From Erinaceus europaeus (Eukaryota; Chordata; Mammalia; Eulipotyphla; Erinaceidae): a stretch of DNA of 64,000 bases. The position numbers and the translations under genes were made by a program. The first letter of the stretch is position 1; the number at the start of each line of letters is the position of its first letter. Shown in pieces: positions 10,640 to 21,270 of the stretch. A model generated the notes under the pieces. That model saw only the letters and a program-made list of their open reading frames with translations. It made no database searches and was not told where the DNA came from. The stretch lies in assembly GCF_950295315.1 (NCBI RefSeq), contig NC_080170.1, positions 91,682,054-91,746,053 on the forward strand, written 5' to 3'.

Positions 10640-11010
10640 TTTTTTTTGCTTTTCCAACCTACCCATCATTCCCCATCAAAAGTGATTATCCAATTATTCA
10701 CTACAGTGAATAATTAGATAATCAATAGTATAATTATAATCAGCAGTTTCTGCCTTTAATTGATATGAAGGGAAAAAAGGAAAGTGCCGCTAAAAAATTA
10801 GAAGAGAATAGATCTAAATATTTTTTCACAGTTTAAAATAGTCGTTTATAGATGCTTACAGCATTCTAAATTTCCTCTAGCAATCAGCTTAGAAATGTCT
10901 GAAAACACTTGTGCACTGCTGGCATTAGTATAAATTGGACCAATCTTTATGGAAAACAGTCTGGATATTTCTCAGGCCACTAGAAATGGCCCTACCCTAT
11001 AATTCCTCCT
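10640..11010. repeat. Duplicated block, copy 1
   Basis: Matches 12795-13158 at roughly 75-80% by eye, e.g. CAGTTTCTGCCTTTAATTGA against CAGTTTCAGCCTTTAATTGA and AATTAGAAGAGAA-AGATCTA in both. The block holds about 265 bp with no L1 likeness plus the start of an old L1 ORF2 piece, so the similarity is wider than L1 alone. Confidence 0.65.
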
Positions 11011-12150
11011 AGGGATTTATCCAAAGGAAACAAAAGCACCTATCAGAAGAGATCTATGTATATCTATTTCCATAGCAGCACAATTTCTAGTAGTCAAAAT
11101 TTGGAAGCAACCTATATGTCCAATGACAGATGAATGGATTAAAAATAGTGTTACATTTACACAATGGAATAAATATGGGCCCCAGATCAGATCGATGGGG
11201 TTTACAGTTAACAATATTTATATACATTTTCCATATTTGGGAACTACTCTCTTCCCTGATCCAGCTTCCTAGTCCTGTTTCCAATTTTGACACCATCTCC
11301 CCAGACAATACCTTTAGCCCAGCTGCATGTTAGCTGTTAGAATCAGGCAAAAATTAGTACAGTCATGAGACTATACCTAAAATAGACTATTGAACTTTTT
11401 CCAAAATGGAGACTCCAAATCTCATCTTCTATATTCTTACCTGTAGATTCCTTATTGTTAAACAATTTGTTCTACTTTATATCTTACAGATTGTCAGCCA
11501 CCAAGCTGCATGTGCTACTATGACTTCCCTGAGCAGATGACTTCACAAATGCGTCCTGGAACCTCACCTCTCCAGAGCCCTGCCCCACTAGGGAAAGATA
11601 GAAACAGGCTGGGAGTATGGATAAACCTGCCAATGCCCATGTCCAGTGGAGAAGCAATTCCAGAAGCCAGACCTTCCACCTTCTGCATCCCATAATGACC
11701 CTGGCTGGGTCCATACTCCCAGAAAGATAAAGAATAGGAAAGCTTCCAATGGGATGCAGAAACTTGGTGGTAGAAATTGTGTGGAATTGTACCCCTCTTA
11801 TCCATTGGACTTGTCAATCATTATTAAATCAATAAAAAAAAATGTCAAAGTTATCTCTTTTGCATCCTCTTAAATAGAACTCAAGGACATCATGTTAAGT
11901 GAGATAAGCTATAGAGAGAAGAATGAGTAACAAATCATCTCACTTATAAGTGGGACTTAACAAATAGGAACAAAAACTGAGAACACAAAGTGAAACATAG
12001 AATGAACAGGGTGTGTTGAACCAAAGCAAGAGACTCTGGGAAAGGAAATGGAGGGAGAAGGAGGAAGAGAACTTCAGGGGCCTGGTGTATATATTCAAGG
12101 AGCAATGACTGCACTTTAAAGCATTAGCCCCCTCAATAAAAAAAAGTTAA
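10905..12150 (+). mobile_element. Old LINE-1 3' end, split by R1
   Basis: Left part reads like the L1 ORF2 C-terminal region (GTATAAATTGGACCAATC, CCATAGCAGCACAATTTC, GGAAGCAACCTATATGTCC). The right part, 11856 onward, is the ORF2 end and 3' UTR (CATGTTAAGTGAGATAAGC, ATCTCACTTATAAGTGGG) finishing CATTAGCCCCCTCAATAAAA. R1 (11170-11853) lies between. Heavily mutated. Confidence 0.8.
11170..11853 (+). mobile_element. R1 copy inserted in old L1
   Basis: Starts CCAGATCAGATCGATGGGGT and follows R1 through GGGAACTACTCTCTTCCC, CCAGACAATACCTTTAGCC, TTAGCTGTTAGAATCAGGC, CCCACTAGGGAAAGATAG, CCAATGCCCATGTCCAGTG and GTGGAATTGTACCCCTCTTA to ATTAAATCAATAAAAAA. Colinear with 21815-22497. Confidence 0.85.
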
Positions 12151-12790
12151 AAAAAAGAAACAAGATCAGAAATTAAAAAAGAAATGTCTGAGTAACAGAG
12201 AGATGTGAAATTATAACATTATGCCAGCAATTCTACTATAAACCATGAAGCCCCTAATAAAATGATTTTTAAGAAAAGTTCAAAAACTGTCAGCCTGTTA
12301 GTGCACAGGTAGCCTTGTAATTCTGCACAAATTTCTCAAGGGAGCAGGAGTATTAGAAGGAAGAAGACATTACTGCCCATTTGTGTTGGAGTCCATTTAC
12401 TGCGCTTTGGGAGGGAGTCCCAGTGAAGACCCCACTGGCTCTCCAGAACTTCTTCCAGATAGACAGCCAGAAATGCAGTGCCCATAAAATCCAGATGTGC
12501 TGCAACAGCTTGATTTCATGTATAGCTCTTCAAAAGAAGCATCATACTAAATGTAACTCAATATGAGCTCATTTTTATGTTGAGAAGACTTTTCCAAGAC
12601 AAATTGGGAAAACTGTACAATTTTCCCACATGTTCTGGTTTGAGGTTAGGAAAATATGGCCTTTGTAGTAAGGAATGCATAAGTCAGAGCTGGGAAGCTT
12701 GGTGTAAAGGGAAAAGAAGAACTGCTGAGCTACTGAGCCAAGAGGGGATAAGCTACAGAAGCAAAGATGTCTAGAACCTAGAAAAGAACA
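12151..12790. other. Non-coding DNA, nothing recognised
   Basis: No repeat family or coding exon was identified. Short open frames on both strands lack supporting features. Confidence 0.45.
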
Positions 12791-12794
12791 AGTT

Positions 12795-13158
12795 CTCTCT
12801 ATCTTTCTAACCTGCCCACCACCACCCCCCAATTAAAATTGATTAGCCAGATATTTGCTATAATTAAAATCAGTAGTTTCAGCCTTTAATTGATTGGGGG
12901 TGGGGATGGAAACTGTCACTGAAAAATTAGAAGAGAACAGATCTAGATCTTTTTTTCACAGTTTAACAAAATATATAGTCTTTTATAGATGTTCATAACA
13001 TTCTAAAGTTCCTGTAGCAATCAGGTTAGAAATTTCTCAAAACACTTCAGCTCTGCTGGTAGGAGTAAAAATTGGTCCACTCATTGTGGGAAAAGGTCTG
13101 GAGATTTCTCAGGCCAATAGAAATGGTCCTGTCCTATGACCCAGCAATTTCCCTGACT
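12795..13158. repeat. Duplicated block, copy 2
   Basis: Counterpart of 10640-11010, same orientation, about 2.15 kb away. It ends in the L1-like stretch TTGTGGGAAAAGGTCTGGAG, TATGACCCAGCAATTTCC; similarity stops near 13158. Confidence 0.65.
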
Positions 13159-13159
13159 G

Positions 13160-13935
13160 CACTGATCTTCCAACTGCTGCAGGCCCAGTGTGACGAGGAG
13201 GAAGGTCATCTCCCAAAGCAACGTTTTACACTATGCCTACACGGTGATCCTAAACTTTAAACTCACATTGGATGGGCATAGGAAGGCCTCAGTCTGAGGT
13301 TTGCCTCTCTGTTCACTTGTGCCTGACTCTTGCCTTTCACACATATAAGGTTTAAGGGGGGGTTTCTCTAAGAATTTACTAAAAAAAGAAAAGTTTGTTT
13401 CAGGAAAGATAAATATTCTTCAACACTTAGAATGCTCTCACTCTAAGAATTCAAAGCTACCTTCAGTCTTTCTTTTATGTTTCCTGAGTTTATTTGTGCT
13501 TCCTTCCTTGAAAAATACTCCTCACTTTACACTGGTAGTTCTGCACTTAGGGACAGTTCAGCACAGTGGGACTAAGAACTCTGGCAGGACTATGAGGACA
13601 CTCTGGTCAAAGGAAACAATTCAGTTTAAGTTCCAGTATTCTTTCAGCCTAAGGCTCATCTGAAAAAGGAAAGTGTTACACCATTAAGGATGTTGTGCTT
13701 AACCTTTTGACTGTCCTTTTGTACATCAGCAAATATGAGTTACATATAATCCAAGAAGCTAAAAGGAAGCCCAATTTCAAGCAGCATAATTGGAAAACTC
13801 ACTGGAAAGTACATATGACTATTTTACTTGAAGGTTCCTCTTGTCAGTCTGGAAGCAATTCAAGTGTCAATAGCTCTAGCCACTAAAAAAGTTTACATTG
13901 AACTCAAGATCTATGTGTTTTTAAATGATGCGTTA
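13160..13935. other. Non-coding DNA, nothing recognised
   Basis: Unique-looking sequence up to the L1 at 13936. No gene supported. Confidence 0.45.
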
Positions 13936-15390
13936 AGACTGCCAAAATACCCCACACCTATGTACATCTAATCTTTGATAAGGGGGCCCAAAGGATTAAA
14001 TGGAAAAAGGAGGCTCTCTTCAATAAATGGTACTGGGAAAACTGGGTTGTAACATGCAGAAGAATGAAACTGAACCACTTTCTCTCACCAGAAACAAAAA
14101 TCAACTCCAAATGGATCAAAGACCTAGATGTCAGACCAGAAACAATCAAATACTTAGAGGAAAACATTGGTAAAACACTTTCCCACCTACACCTCAAGGA
14201 CATCTTTGATGAATCAAACCCAATTGCAAGGAAGACTAAAGCAGAAACAAACCACTGGGACTACATCAAATTGAAAAGCTTCTGCATATCCAAAGAAACT
14301 ATTAAACAAACAAAGAGACCCCTCACAGAATGCGAAAAGATCTTCACATGCCAGACATCAGACAAGAAACTAATCACCAAAATATATAAAGAGCTCAGCA
14401 AACTTAGCACCAAAAAAGCAAATGACCCCATCCAAAAATGGGCAGAGGATATGAACAAAACAATCATTACAGAGGAGATCCAAAAGGCTAACAAACATAT
14501 GAAAAACTGCTCTAGGTCACTGATTGTCAGAGAAATGCAAATTAAGACAACACTAAGATACCACCTCACTCCTGTCAGAATGGCATACATCAAAAAGGAC
14601 AGCAGCAACAAATGCTGGAGAGCTTGTGGGGACAGAGGAACTCTTTTACATTGCTGGTGGGAATGTAAATTGGTACAGCCTCTGTGGAGAGCAGTCTGGA
14701 AAACTCTCACAAGGCTAGACATGGACCTTCCATATGATCCAGTAATTCCTCTCCTGGGGTTATACCCCCAGGACTCCATAACACCCAACCAAAAAGAGGT
14801 GTGTACTCCTATGTTCATAGCAGCACAATACATAATAGCTAAAACCTGGAAGCAACCCAGGTGCCCAACAACAGATGAGTAGCTGAGAAAGCTGTGGTAT
14901 ATATACACATGGAATGGAATACCATGCAGCTATCAAGAACAATGAACCCACCTTCTCTGACCCATCTTGGACAGAGCTAGAAGGAATTATGTTAAGTGAG
15001 CTAAGTCAGAAAGATAAAGATGAGTATGGGATGATCCCACTCATCAGCAGAAGCTGACTTAGAAGATCTGAAAGGGAAACTAAAAGCAGGACCTGATCAA
15101 ATTGTAAGTAGGGCACCAAAGTAAAAACCCAGTGGTGAGGGGTAGACATGCAGCTTCCTGGGGCAGTGGGGGGTGGGAGTGGGTGAGAGGGATGGGTCAC
15201 AGTCTTTTGGTGGTGGGAATGGTGTTTATGTACACTCCTAGCAAAATGTAGACATATAAATCACTAGTTAATTAATATGAGAGGGGGAAAATCAATTGTA
15301 TGTCTCAAAGTTTTTCAAAACACAAACTGAATCTTTTTAATATATAGGCTGTGTGACTGATATGCAGACTCTCTCAAAAGCCTAGACCAA
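13936..15390 (+). mobile_element. LINE-1, 5'-truncated, ORF2 end plus 3' UTR
   Basis: Contains the ORF2 C-terminal third, then a 3' UTR of about 500 bp with GGGTGGGAGTGGGTGAGAGG, TCACAGTCTTTTGGTGGTGG and AATATGAGAGGGGGAAAATC, ending TCTCTCAAAAGCCTAG. The same end in the insertion at 692-1483 carries a poly(A) directly after CCTAG, but here no tail is present and R1-like sequence follows. Confidence 0.9.
14064..14882 (+). pseudogene. LINE-1 ORF2 C-terminal fragment (272 codons)
   Basis: A long open piece of L1 ORF2 containing [55 protein letters not shown] and the Cys/His-rich stretch [21 protein letters not shown]... followed by [16 protein letters not shown]. In intact L1 this region lies after the reverse transcriptase and binds nucleic acid. 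A TAG at 14880 ends it earlier than the usual L1 end, and recognisable L1 coding sequence continues out of frame. No endonuclease or polymerase domain remains, so it is inactive. Confidence 0.9.
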
Positions 15391-15477
15391 GTAGATCAGA
15401 AGCATCCAATAGCACAGCTATATACAAGATACTGGGTACTGTACAGCAAACCCTAACAAAAGGACTTTTCAAAATTA
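15391..15477 (+). mobile_element. R1-like 5' fragment after L1
   Basis: TATACAAGATACTGGGTACTG with TACAGCAAACCCTAACAAAA and TTTTCAAAATTAACT resemble 19650-19755 (TATATAAGATACAG, TACAGCAAACCCTAACCATG, TTTTCAAAGTAAACT). Short and diverged. Confidence 0.5.
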
Positions 15478-15858
15478 ACTCAGCTGTTTTCTACTGAGAG
15501 TGGGTCTGCACTTCATGAGCATGTCTGTCCCAATGAAGTGGCACAGGGAACCAAGAAGTACCTGACTTCCAGCCCTTGAGAACTCTGACCCAAATCACAG
15601 TTATATTTTCCACAGGCCTGTGAGGGAAGATTCAGAGAGACTGTTGGAACTAGGCGCCTAGTTCCAACAGTCTCTCTGAATCTTCCCTCAGAGTTTCTCA
15701 AGGTCTGGAAGTCAAGTACTTCTTGGTTCCCTGTGCCACTTCATTGGGACAGACATGCTCATGAAAGTGTGTTTGCTTGTCTGGAATGTGTACTTCTCCC
15801 TCTAATGGAAGGAGAGGAGAGAACTGCAGATCCACTCTCAGTAGAAAACAGCTGAGTG
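15478..15858. repeat. 380-bp inverted repeat with a 70-bp perfect palindrome core
   Basis: Bases 15621-15655 and 15656-15690 are perfect reverse complements with no spacer (centre TAGGC/GCCTA). Outside the core the arms continue to pair: left CATGTCTGTCCCAATGAAGT against its complement at right, and the outer ends ACTCAGCTGTTTTCTACTGA against TCAGTAGAAAACAGCTGAGT. Two indels separate the arms: about 35-38 bp only in the left arm (near 15589-15620) and about 57 bp only in the right arm (near 15770-15826). Elsewhere the arms are about 95% identical by eye. Confidence 0.95.
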
Positions 15859-16340
15859 AACAGAGGACAGGTGTACCTTCTGCCTGGTCAGTGGTAGAAG
15901 GTTGAGTTGCAATAATTATGGGAGAAGGAGTACTACTTGGATACAGTCTTTTCAGCACTGGCCTGAATTTTCTTTTCAACCTCCTCAGGCTCTCTGTGGG
16001 AATGGAGATCAGGCGTGACCATCAGTGGGGGCTCACTCAAATATTTGCTCTTTCAAGCAATAATTTAATAAACATCTTGATACATGAATCTTTGCCTGAT
16101 TGTTTTACTATAGCCATAGGGTAGGTTTCTAAATGGAAAATTACTGGGTTAGAGAAAATTGACTTAAAAAAAAAGATATTAGTTAACATTCTAGAAGCAG
16201 TGATGAGACTATATCTTACTGTTTTCTATACCAACTATTATCATTTTAAAATCCCTTATTACTGGAAAGAATAGAAAGTGGCTGTTTAATTATTGTCTCA
16301 ATCCACATAGTTTTTTTGTTTTGATTTTAGATTTTCCTTC
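15859..16340. other. Non-coding DNA, nothing recognised
   Basis: Unique-looking sequence to the right of the inverted repeat. No gene supported. Confidence 0.45.
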
Positions 16341-16342
16341 TA

Positions 16343-16540
16343 CTTATTTATTTATTTTTACTTATTTATTGTTGAATAAAGAAAGAGAAAAATTGAGGGG
16401 GGATAGAGAGAGGGGAAAAAGACAGAGAGACACCTGCAACCCTGCTTCACTACTCATGCTGGTGAGGACCAGGGGCTTGAACCCAAGTCTTTGCTCACCA
16501 TAATGTGTGCACTTAACCAGGCGTGCCACCACCTACCCCC
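16343..16540 (-). mobile_element. SINE-A, minus strand
   Basis: TTATTTATTGTTGAATAAAG tail side, CACCTGCAACCCTGCTTCAC, GGTGAGGACCAGGGGCTTGA and AACCAGGCGTGCCACCACC head complement. Confidence 0.85.
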
Positions 16541-16590
16541 TTATTTATTTATTTATTTAGTTAGTTAGTTAGTTAGTTTAGTTTATTGGG
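16541..16590. repeat. (TTTA)n/(GTTA)n simple repeat
   Basis: Tetranucleotide runs TTTATTTATTTA then GTTAGTTAGTTAGTTAG next to the SINE head side. Confidence 0.85.
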
Positions 16591-16639
16591 AGGAGGATGG
16601 CTAGCTGTTTTTCTTTTTTAATAATTTTTTTCTTTCTTT

Positions 16640-16832
16640 TTTAATTTCTTATTTTGTTCATTAGGACAGAGAGAAATTGAGAGTGCAGGGAGAAAATAGA
16701 GAGGAAGAAAGACAACTGTAGAATTATTTCACTAATTGTGGAGTATCCCTGCTTCAGGTCAAGATGAGGGATTTGAACCAGGGTCCTTGTGCAACATGTG
16801 CACTCAACAAACTGTGTCACTGCCTGCCTCCT
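16640..16832 (-). mobile_element. SINE, minus strand, diverged
   Basis: GGACAGAGAGAAATTGAGAG, ATTTGAACCAGGGTCCTTGT and CAACATGTGCACTCAACAAA follow the minus-strand SINE-A/B layout; the central CTGCAGG block is degraded. Confidence 0.7.
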
Positions 16833-16839
16833 AGCAGTT

Positions 16840-17610
16840 AGTTTTTGGGAGATTATACTTTGGGGGGGGGGGGAATGTATAACTTTTTTCTCACAACATC
16901 TGTGGTAGGCCTATTTATAGGAACTTCCTTAATTATCATAAATGGATGCATTTGGTGTCAGCTATGATAGTCCTACAATATTGTTTTAGAAGGAACTCAA
17001 CAGTTTCCAAGAGGTGCCTTCCAGCATAAGCATAATAGAATATCCATGGCAAAATGGAGAAGAACCAGTGGGGATAGTGGAACACTGGGGCAGTTGAAGA
17101 CCTGGAGCTGTACCACAGGCAGGATCAGCTCTCTCAGTTGCTGCTGTAGCAGGAGGACTTCAGACACTAGAGAAGGAGGTGCTGGAAGACAGAAAAAGCT
17201 CTTAAATGATGTGAAGATATGGAGGCAAACACTGTCTGACTGCTTCTTTCCTTGAGGACTTTCCTGTGGAAAGGAAAGCCCTTCTTAAAGCAGGAAGTGT
17301 CATATTGAGCTACTAGAAAATCAGAGAGGTCAGAGTAACCCATCTAGAGGCAGCCTTCTCTAAAGCTGACGATGGTCATTAAAGAAGGCAGAGCAAGCTC
17401 TAAGAGTATAAAGTAAGCTGTTGTGTTTGTTTGTTTGTTTGTTTGCCTTATCAGATAGCATTGAGGGGTTGGTTCTCTGAGTGGGTGTCCTTGACCCTGA
17501 TGCAATACAGAATGTTAAGTATGTAGTCTGCCCAAATATGAGGCTAGATCAGGTTGTTACAGTATGCAGCTAGACCAGATCCTTTGCTGTGGGTAAAGGT
17601 GGATCAGTCC
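16840..17610. other. Non-coding DNA with poly(G) and (TTTG)n runs
   Basis: Holds a G run near 16862-16873 and a TTTG microsatellite near 17424-17445. No gene or dispersed repeat recognised. Confidence 0.5.
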
Positions 17611-17611
17611 G

Positions 17612-17842
17612 GGGAGATTGGGGGGGGGGGGGGGTTGGGTGGTAGCACTCAGTAGAGTGCACATGTTACTATGGGCAGCGACTTGGGTACAAGCCCCCTG
17701 GTCCCCAGCTGCAGGGGAGGGGGAGCTTTATGAGCAGTGAAGCCATGCTATAATTGTCTCTCTTCCTCTCTCTCTCTCTCCATCTCCCCCTTCCTGCTCA
17801 ATTTCTCTCTGTATCTATAAAAAAAATAATAAATGAAGATTG
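17612..17842 (+). mobile_element. SINE-A, plus strand
   Basis: G-rich start, GGTTGGGTGGTAGCACTCAG, ACTTGGGTACAAGCCCCCTG, CAGCTGCAGGGGAGGGGG, CT-rich body and AAAAAATAATAAATGAAG tail. Confidence 0.8.
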
Positions 17843-18705
17843 AAAAATACAACCAAGAGTTCAGTGACAAGAGTCCATAAAGTACAGGCAGGTGGAGCAT
17901 GCCCTCATACTCTAGGTCACTAACTTCCTATGTTCTTGTGGCAGAGGCTGGGATTGAACAGGACCCTACTTCCAGATGTGGGCGGAAGGGTCTCAGTTCA
18001 GGACACTGGTAGTCTGAGTTGGCAAGAAGACAGGAACTTCCTCAATAAAAGGCAAGAGGGAGATCTTGAGAATAACCCTTGACAAAACTTAAAAATATTT
18101 TTCACCACTCAAGTACACGAAAAACTGGGAAGTGCAAATGATAAATTGCAGGAGATTTACAGGTAAGGGAAAAACATGAATTAGAAGAGGACCAATGGGG
18201 AATGAACAGAAACTGTGACTGGTAACGTAGGCTAAAAGGGATGAAATGAATAGTCAAAATGAAGTGTATTATGATACCTGTAAGGTGTGGGGGGTGTGGG
18301 ATGTGAAGGATTTTTTTTTTCTTAAAGTCAGTTTGTAAATCAAAAGCATGATACTAAGAATGACTTTTAAAGGGCTAATGTATTGAACTGATTTTCTTAA
18401 TCTGTCTTTAATAACATTAATGGAACTAAGCAGCCATTTCAATTATGTGGTAATGAAAAGTTTTAAAAAATGGCCACAGGTGGTAAAAGAAACCTGGAGA
18501 CTGTATAAATATGCAACTCAGTAGGTGTTGATGAGATTCATCTTTGAAATGATGCCTGAAAATAGTTCACACAAGCATGGAATGGGGGCAAGGCAGGGAG
18601 TGGGCAGCAGGAGAAGGTGTGGGGAGAGGAAAGGTGGTGAGCTTATTCAGCCATAGAAGAGTGCCAGTTGCATGCTGAAGGAGACAGCTGTTCTGTAAGA
18701 AATAT
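17843..18705. other. Non-coding DNA, nothing recognised
   Basis: No gene or repeat family identified between two SINEs. Confidence 0.45.
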
Positions 18706-18960
18706 AAGAGGGTCTGAGTGGTGGCACACCTGGCTGAGCATTCACATTGCCATGCACAAGGACCTGGGTTCAAGCCCCTATTCTTCACCTTCAGGGGTTA
18801 AGCTTCACAAACAGTGAAGCAAAGTGGCATGTCTCTCTCATTTTTACCTCTTTCTCTCTCTCAGTCTCACCTCTCCTTCTCCCCTCTTCTCTCTCCTTCT
18901 GCTTCCAATACCAATTTCTCTCTGCCCTTTAAAATAAATTAATAGAAACACATTTTAAGA
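18706..18960 (+). mobile_element. SINE-A, plus strand
   Basis: GAGTGGTGGCACACCTGGCT, CACAAGGACCTGGGTTCAAG, GGGTTAAGCTTCACAAACAG, an extended CT body and AAAATAAATTAATAG tail. Confidence 0.85.
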
Positions 18961-18970
18961 AGAAATACAT

Positions 18971-19205
18971 CAGGGGGTTTGGGCTGTAGTGCAATGGGTG
19001 CAAAACACAAGGACCAGCGTTATAGATCCTGGTTCAAGCCCCCCAGCTTCTCAAGCAATGAAGCAGGTCTGCAGGTGTCTTTCTTTCTTTCCCCTCTCTT
19101 TCCTCACCTCCTCTCTCAATTTCTCTCTGTCCTGTCCAACAACAACAGCTATAACAACCACAAGGGCAACACCAAGGGCAATAAAATGGGAAAAATATCA
19201 GGCAA
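18971..19205 (+). mobile_element. SINE-B, plus strand
   Basis: GGGCTGTAGTGCAATGGG, CACAAGGACCAGCGTTATAG, GATCCTGGTTCAAGCCCCC, GAAGCAGGTCTGCAGGTGTC, CTCTGTCCTGTCCAACAAC and CACAAGGGCAACACCAAGG. It leads into the GAAA microsatellite. Confidence 0.85.
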
Positions 19206-19241
19206 AAAAAGAAAGAAAGAAAGAAGGAAAGAAAGAAAGAA

Positions 19242-19304
<63 letters not shown>

Positions 19305-19308
19305 GAAG
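19206..19308. repeat. (GAAA)n/(GA)n microsatellite
   Basis: Roughly 100 bp of GAAA units with a GA core, at the 3' end of a SINE-B, where A-rich tails commonly seed such repeats. Open frames on both strands here are artefacts. Confidence 0.95.
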
Positions 19309-19609
19309 AGGAAACTCCACTGGTTAAAAAGAAATACATGAAATATCCTCATGATGGTCCTCAGAAGCAAGCATTAAAGTGTATTACTTCTCCAGGAAAT
19401 CTGCATGAGAGTAATTTATCCTAAGTTGGGCAAGGAGGTAGAGAGGTTGCAAGTAGTGGTCAGCATCACATTTCCTGCATATCTTTAACCACTCATCTGA
19501 GACAGTTCTCACAATCACAAAAAAATGGCACTTTTTTTTTGGGGGGGGGGAAGCTAACTTAGTTCTGAAATGCATACATCAAAATCTGTTCACTCCAATC
19601 ACCTATAAT

Positions 19610-20366
19610 CTTAGACTAGAAAGACCAGAAGTAACTGGTCTTGTCTGTATATAAGATACAGTTATTTGTAAATAGCATTAAATGACATAAATCATGGTGA
19701 GGTCTTGTATGATACAGCAAACCCTAACCATGGTATTTTCAAAGTAAACTGAGTTCCCAAAAAAAACTTGTTTATAACAACAACTATCTATTGCCCTTTT
19801 AAACTCTAAGACAGCAGGAACCTTCCTCATTCTCTATAAAACCCGTATTTCTCCCAGTCCTGGAACCTCTGGGGCATGGCTTGTTTTTCCTTCATGCTTC
19901 TCTTGATCGACATCATTTGATACTGCATCTGCTTATCTCAACCAAATCAATGCACCCAGTACCACCTCGACATGTTTTACTTTGGATCGTGTCCAGAAAT
20001 GCCAGGTGTGGGATGTCAGCACTTCAGCTACATTATTCTGGTGATACCTTTCCTAGCTTATAGGATTCCTTAATTCCATTTTGGGTGGTGCACTTCCCAA
20101 CAAAGCCACAGAATCTAGATATAGACCAGGGCTCATGAGAGAGGGCACATGTGCACATGTATCTATAGGTTGGGGGGAAATATAGACCTTAATGTAAAAG
20201 TGCACAATACTTTGCAGTGACTCAATAAGTACATCAAGCAAGTAGAAAGTTCTAAAGAAGACACCGTAAAGCACTTAATCAAATAGTTTTTTCTTAGACC
20301 TAGATATTCTCCCTTACCTACTTCCTGTTTGCAGTGACTTAGTAAGTGCAGCAAGAAGAAAGATCT
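19610..20366 (+). mobile_element. R1 5' part, host of a nested R1
   Basis: Includes TACAGCAAACCCTAACCATG, CTCTATAAAACCCGTATTTC, CTGGAACCTCTGGGGCATGG, ATTATTCTGGTGATACC, AACAAAGCCACAGAATCTAG and ATGTGCACATGTATCTAT, the last three matching R1 at 27316-27465. It has an internal tandem duplication: GCAGTGACT-A-TAAGT-CA near 20214 recurs near 20334. The CTATAAAACC box looks promoter-like but is unproven. The element resumes at 21271. Confidence 0.7.
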
Positions 20367-21254
20367 TCTTTTTAAATTTTTTTTTATTTATTAAAAGGAA
20401 ACATTGACAAAACCATAGGCTAAGAGGGGTACAACTTTGCACAGTTCCCACCACCAGACCTCTGTATCCCATCCCCTCCCCTGATAGCTTTCCTATTCTT
20501 TACCCCTCTGGTAGTATGGACCCAAGGTCATTGTGGGATGTAGAAGGTGGAAGGTCTGGCTTCTGTAATTGCTTCCCAGTTGAACATGGACGTGGACAGG
20601 TCAATCCATACTCCCAATATGTCTCTCTCTTTCCCTAGAGGGGAAAGGGCTCTGGGGAAGCAGAACTCCAAAGCACATTGGTGGGGTTGTCTGTCTGGGG
20701 AAGTCTGGTCGCATCCTACTAGCATCTGGAACCTGGTGGCTGAAAAGAGAGTTAACATACAAAGCCAAATAAATTGTTGAACAATCATAGACCTAAAGCC
20801 TGGAATAGTGCAGATGAAGTGTTGGGGGGTCCTCCATCTTATAGATAGCTAGTAGGCATATTTTAGTTATATTTCAAAGGGCCTGTAGCTATACTAGTGG
20901 GTTTTTGTTTGTTTATTTGTTTTTTCCTGAGCCTGTCATCTGATTTACAGGTGGATCCAAGTTATTGTCTGGGGAGATGATGTCATGGCTGGAAAAAGGA
21001 CCAGAAAGCTGGTTCAGGGAAGAGAGTAGCTCCCTAGTATGGGAAAGGGGTATAAGTATTGTTGACTGCAAACCCCATTGATTTGTTGTGATCTGGGGCC
21101 CATAATTAGCTTAGGAGCCTGTGTGACCTCTGCATCCCTCTAGATCTAAGCTCACATTCTGTGGTCATGAGTAGGAACATTCCATGCTGCCCCAGTATGG
21201 ACCCATCTTCCTCAGGTGTAGCATAGAGTATGTTGTCCATCTTCCTTTCAGAGG
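20367..21254 (-). mobile_element. R1 copy nested in R1, minus strand
   Basis: Begins at left with a T-rich tail complement and GAGGGGTACAACTTTGCACA, runs through TTCCCACCACCAGACCTCTG, TAGTATGGACCCAAGGTC, GAAGGTGGAAGGTCTGGC and TCATCTGATTTACAGG to ATTCTGTGGTCATGAGTAGG. Flanked by the 16-mer GCAAG-A/T-AGAAAGATCT at 20351-20366 and 21255-21270 (one mismatch), a target-site duplication of the length expected for L1-driven insertion. Confidence 0.9.
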
Positions 21255-21270
21255 GCAAGTAGAAAGATCT

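Noticed and set aside
18979..19341. Overlapping open frames of 101-120 codons
   Set aside because: Derived from a SINE-B and its GAAA tail.
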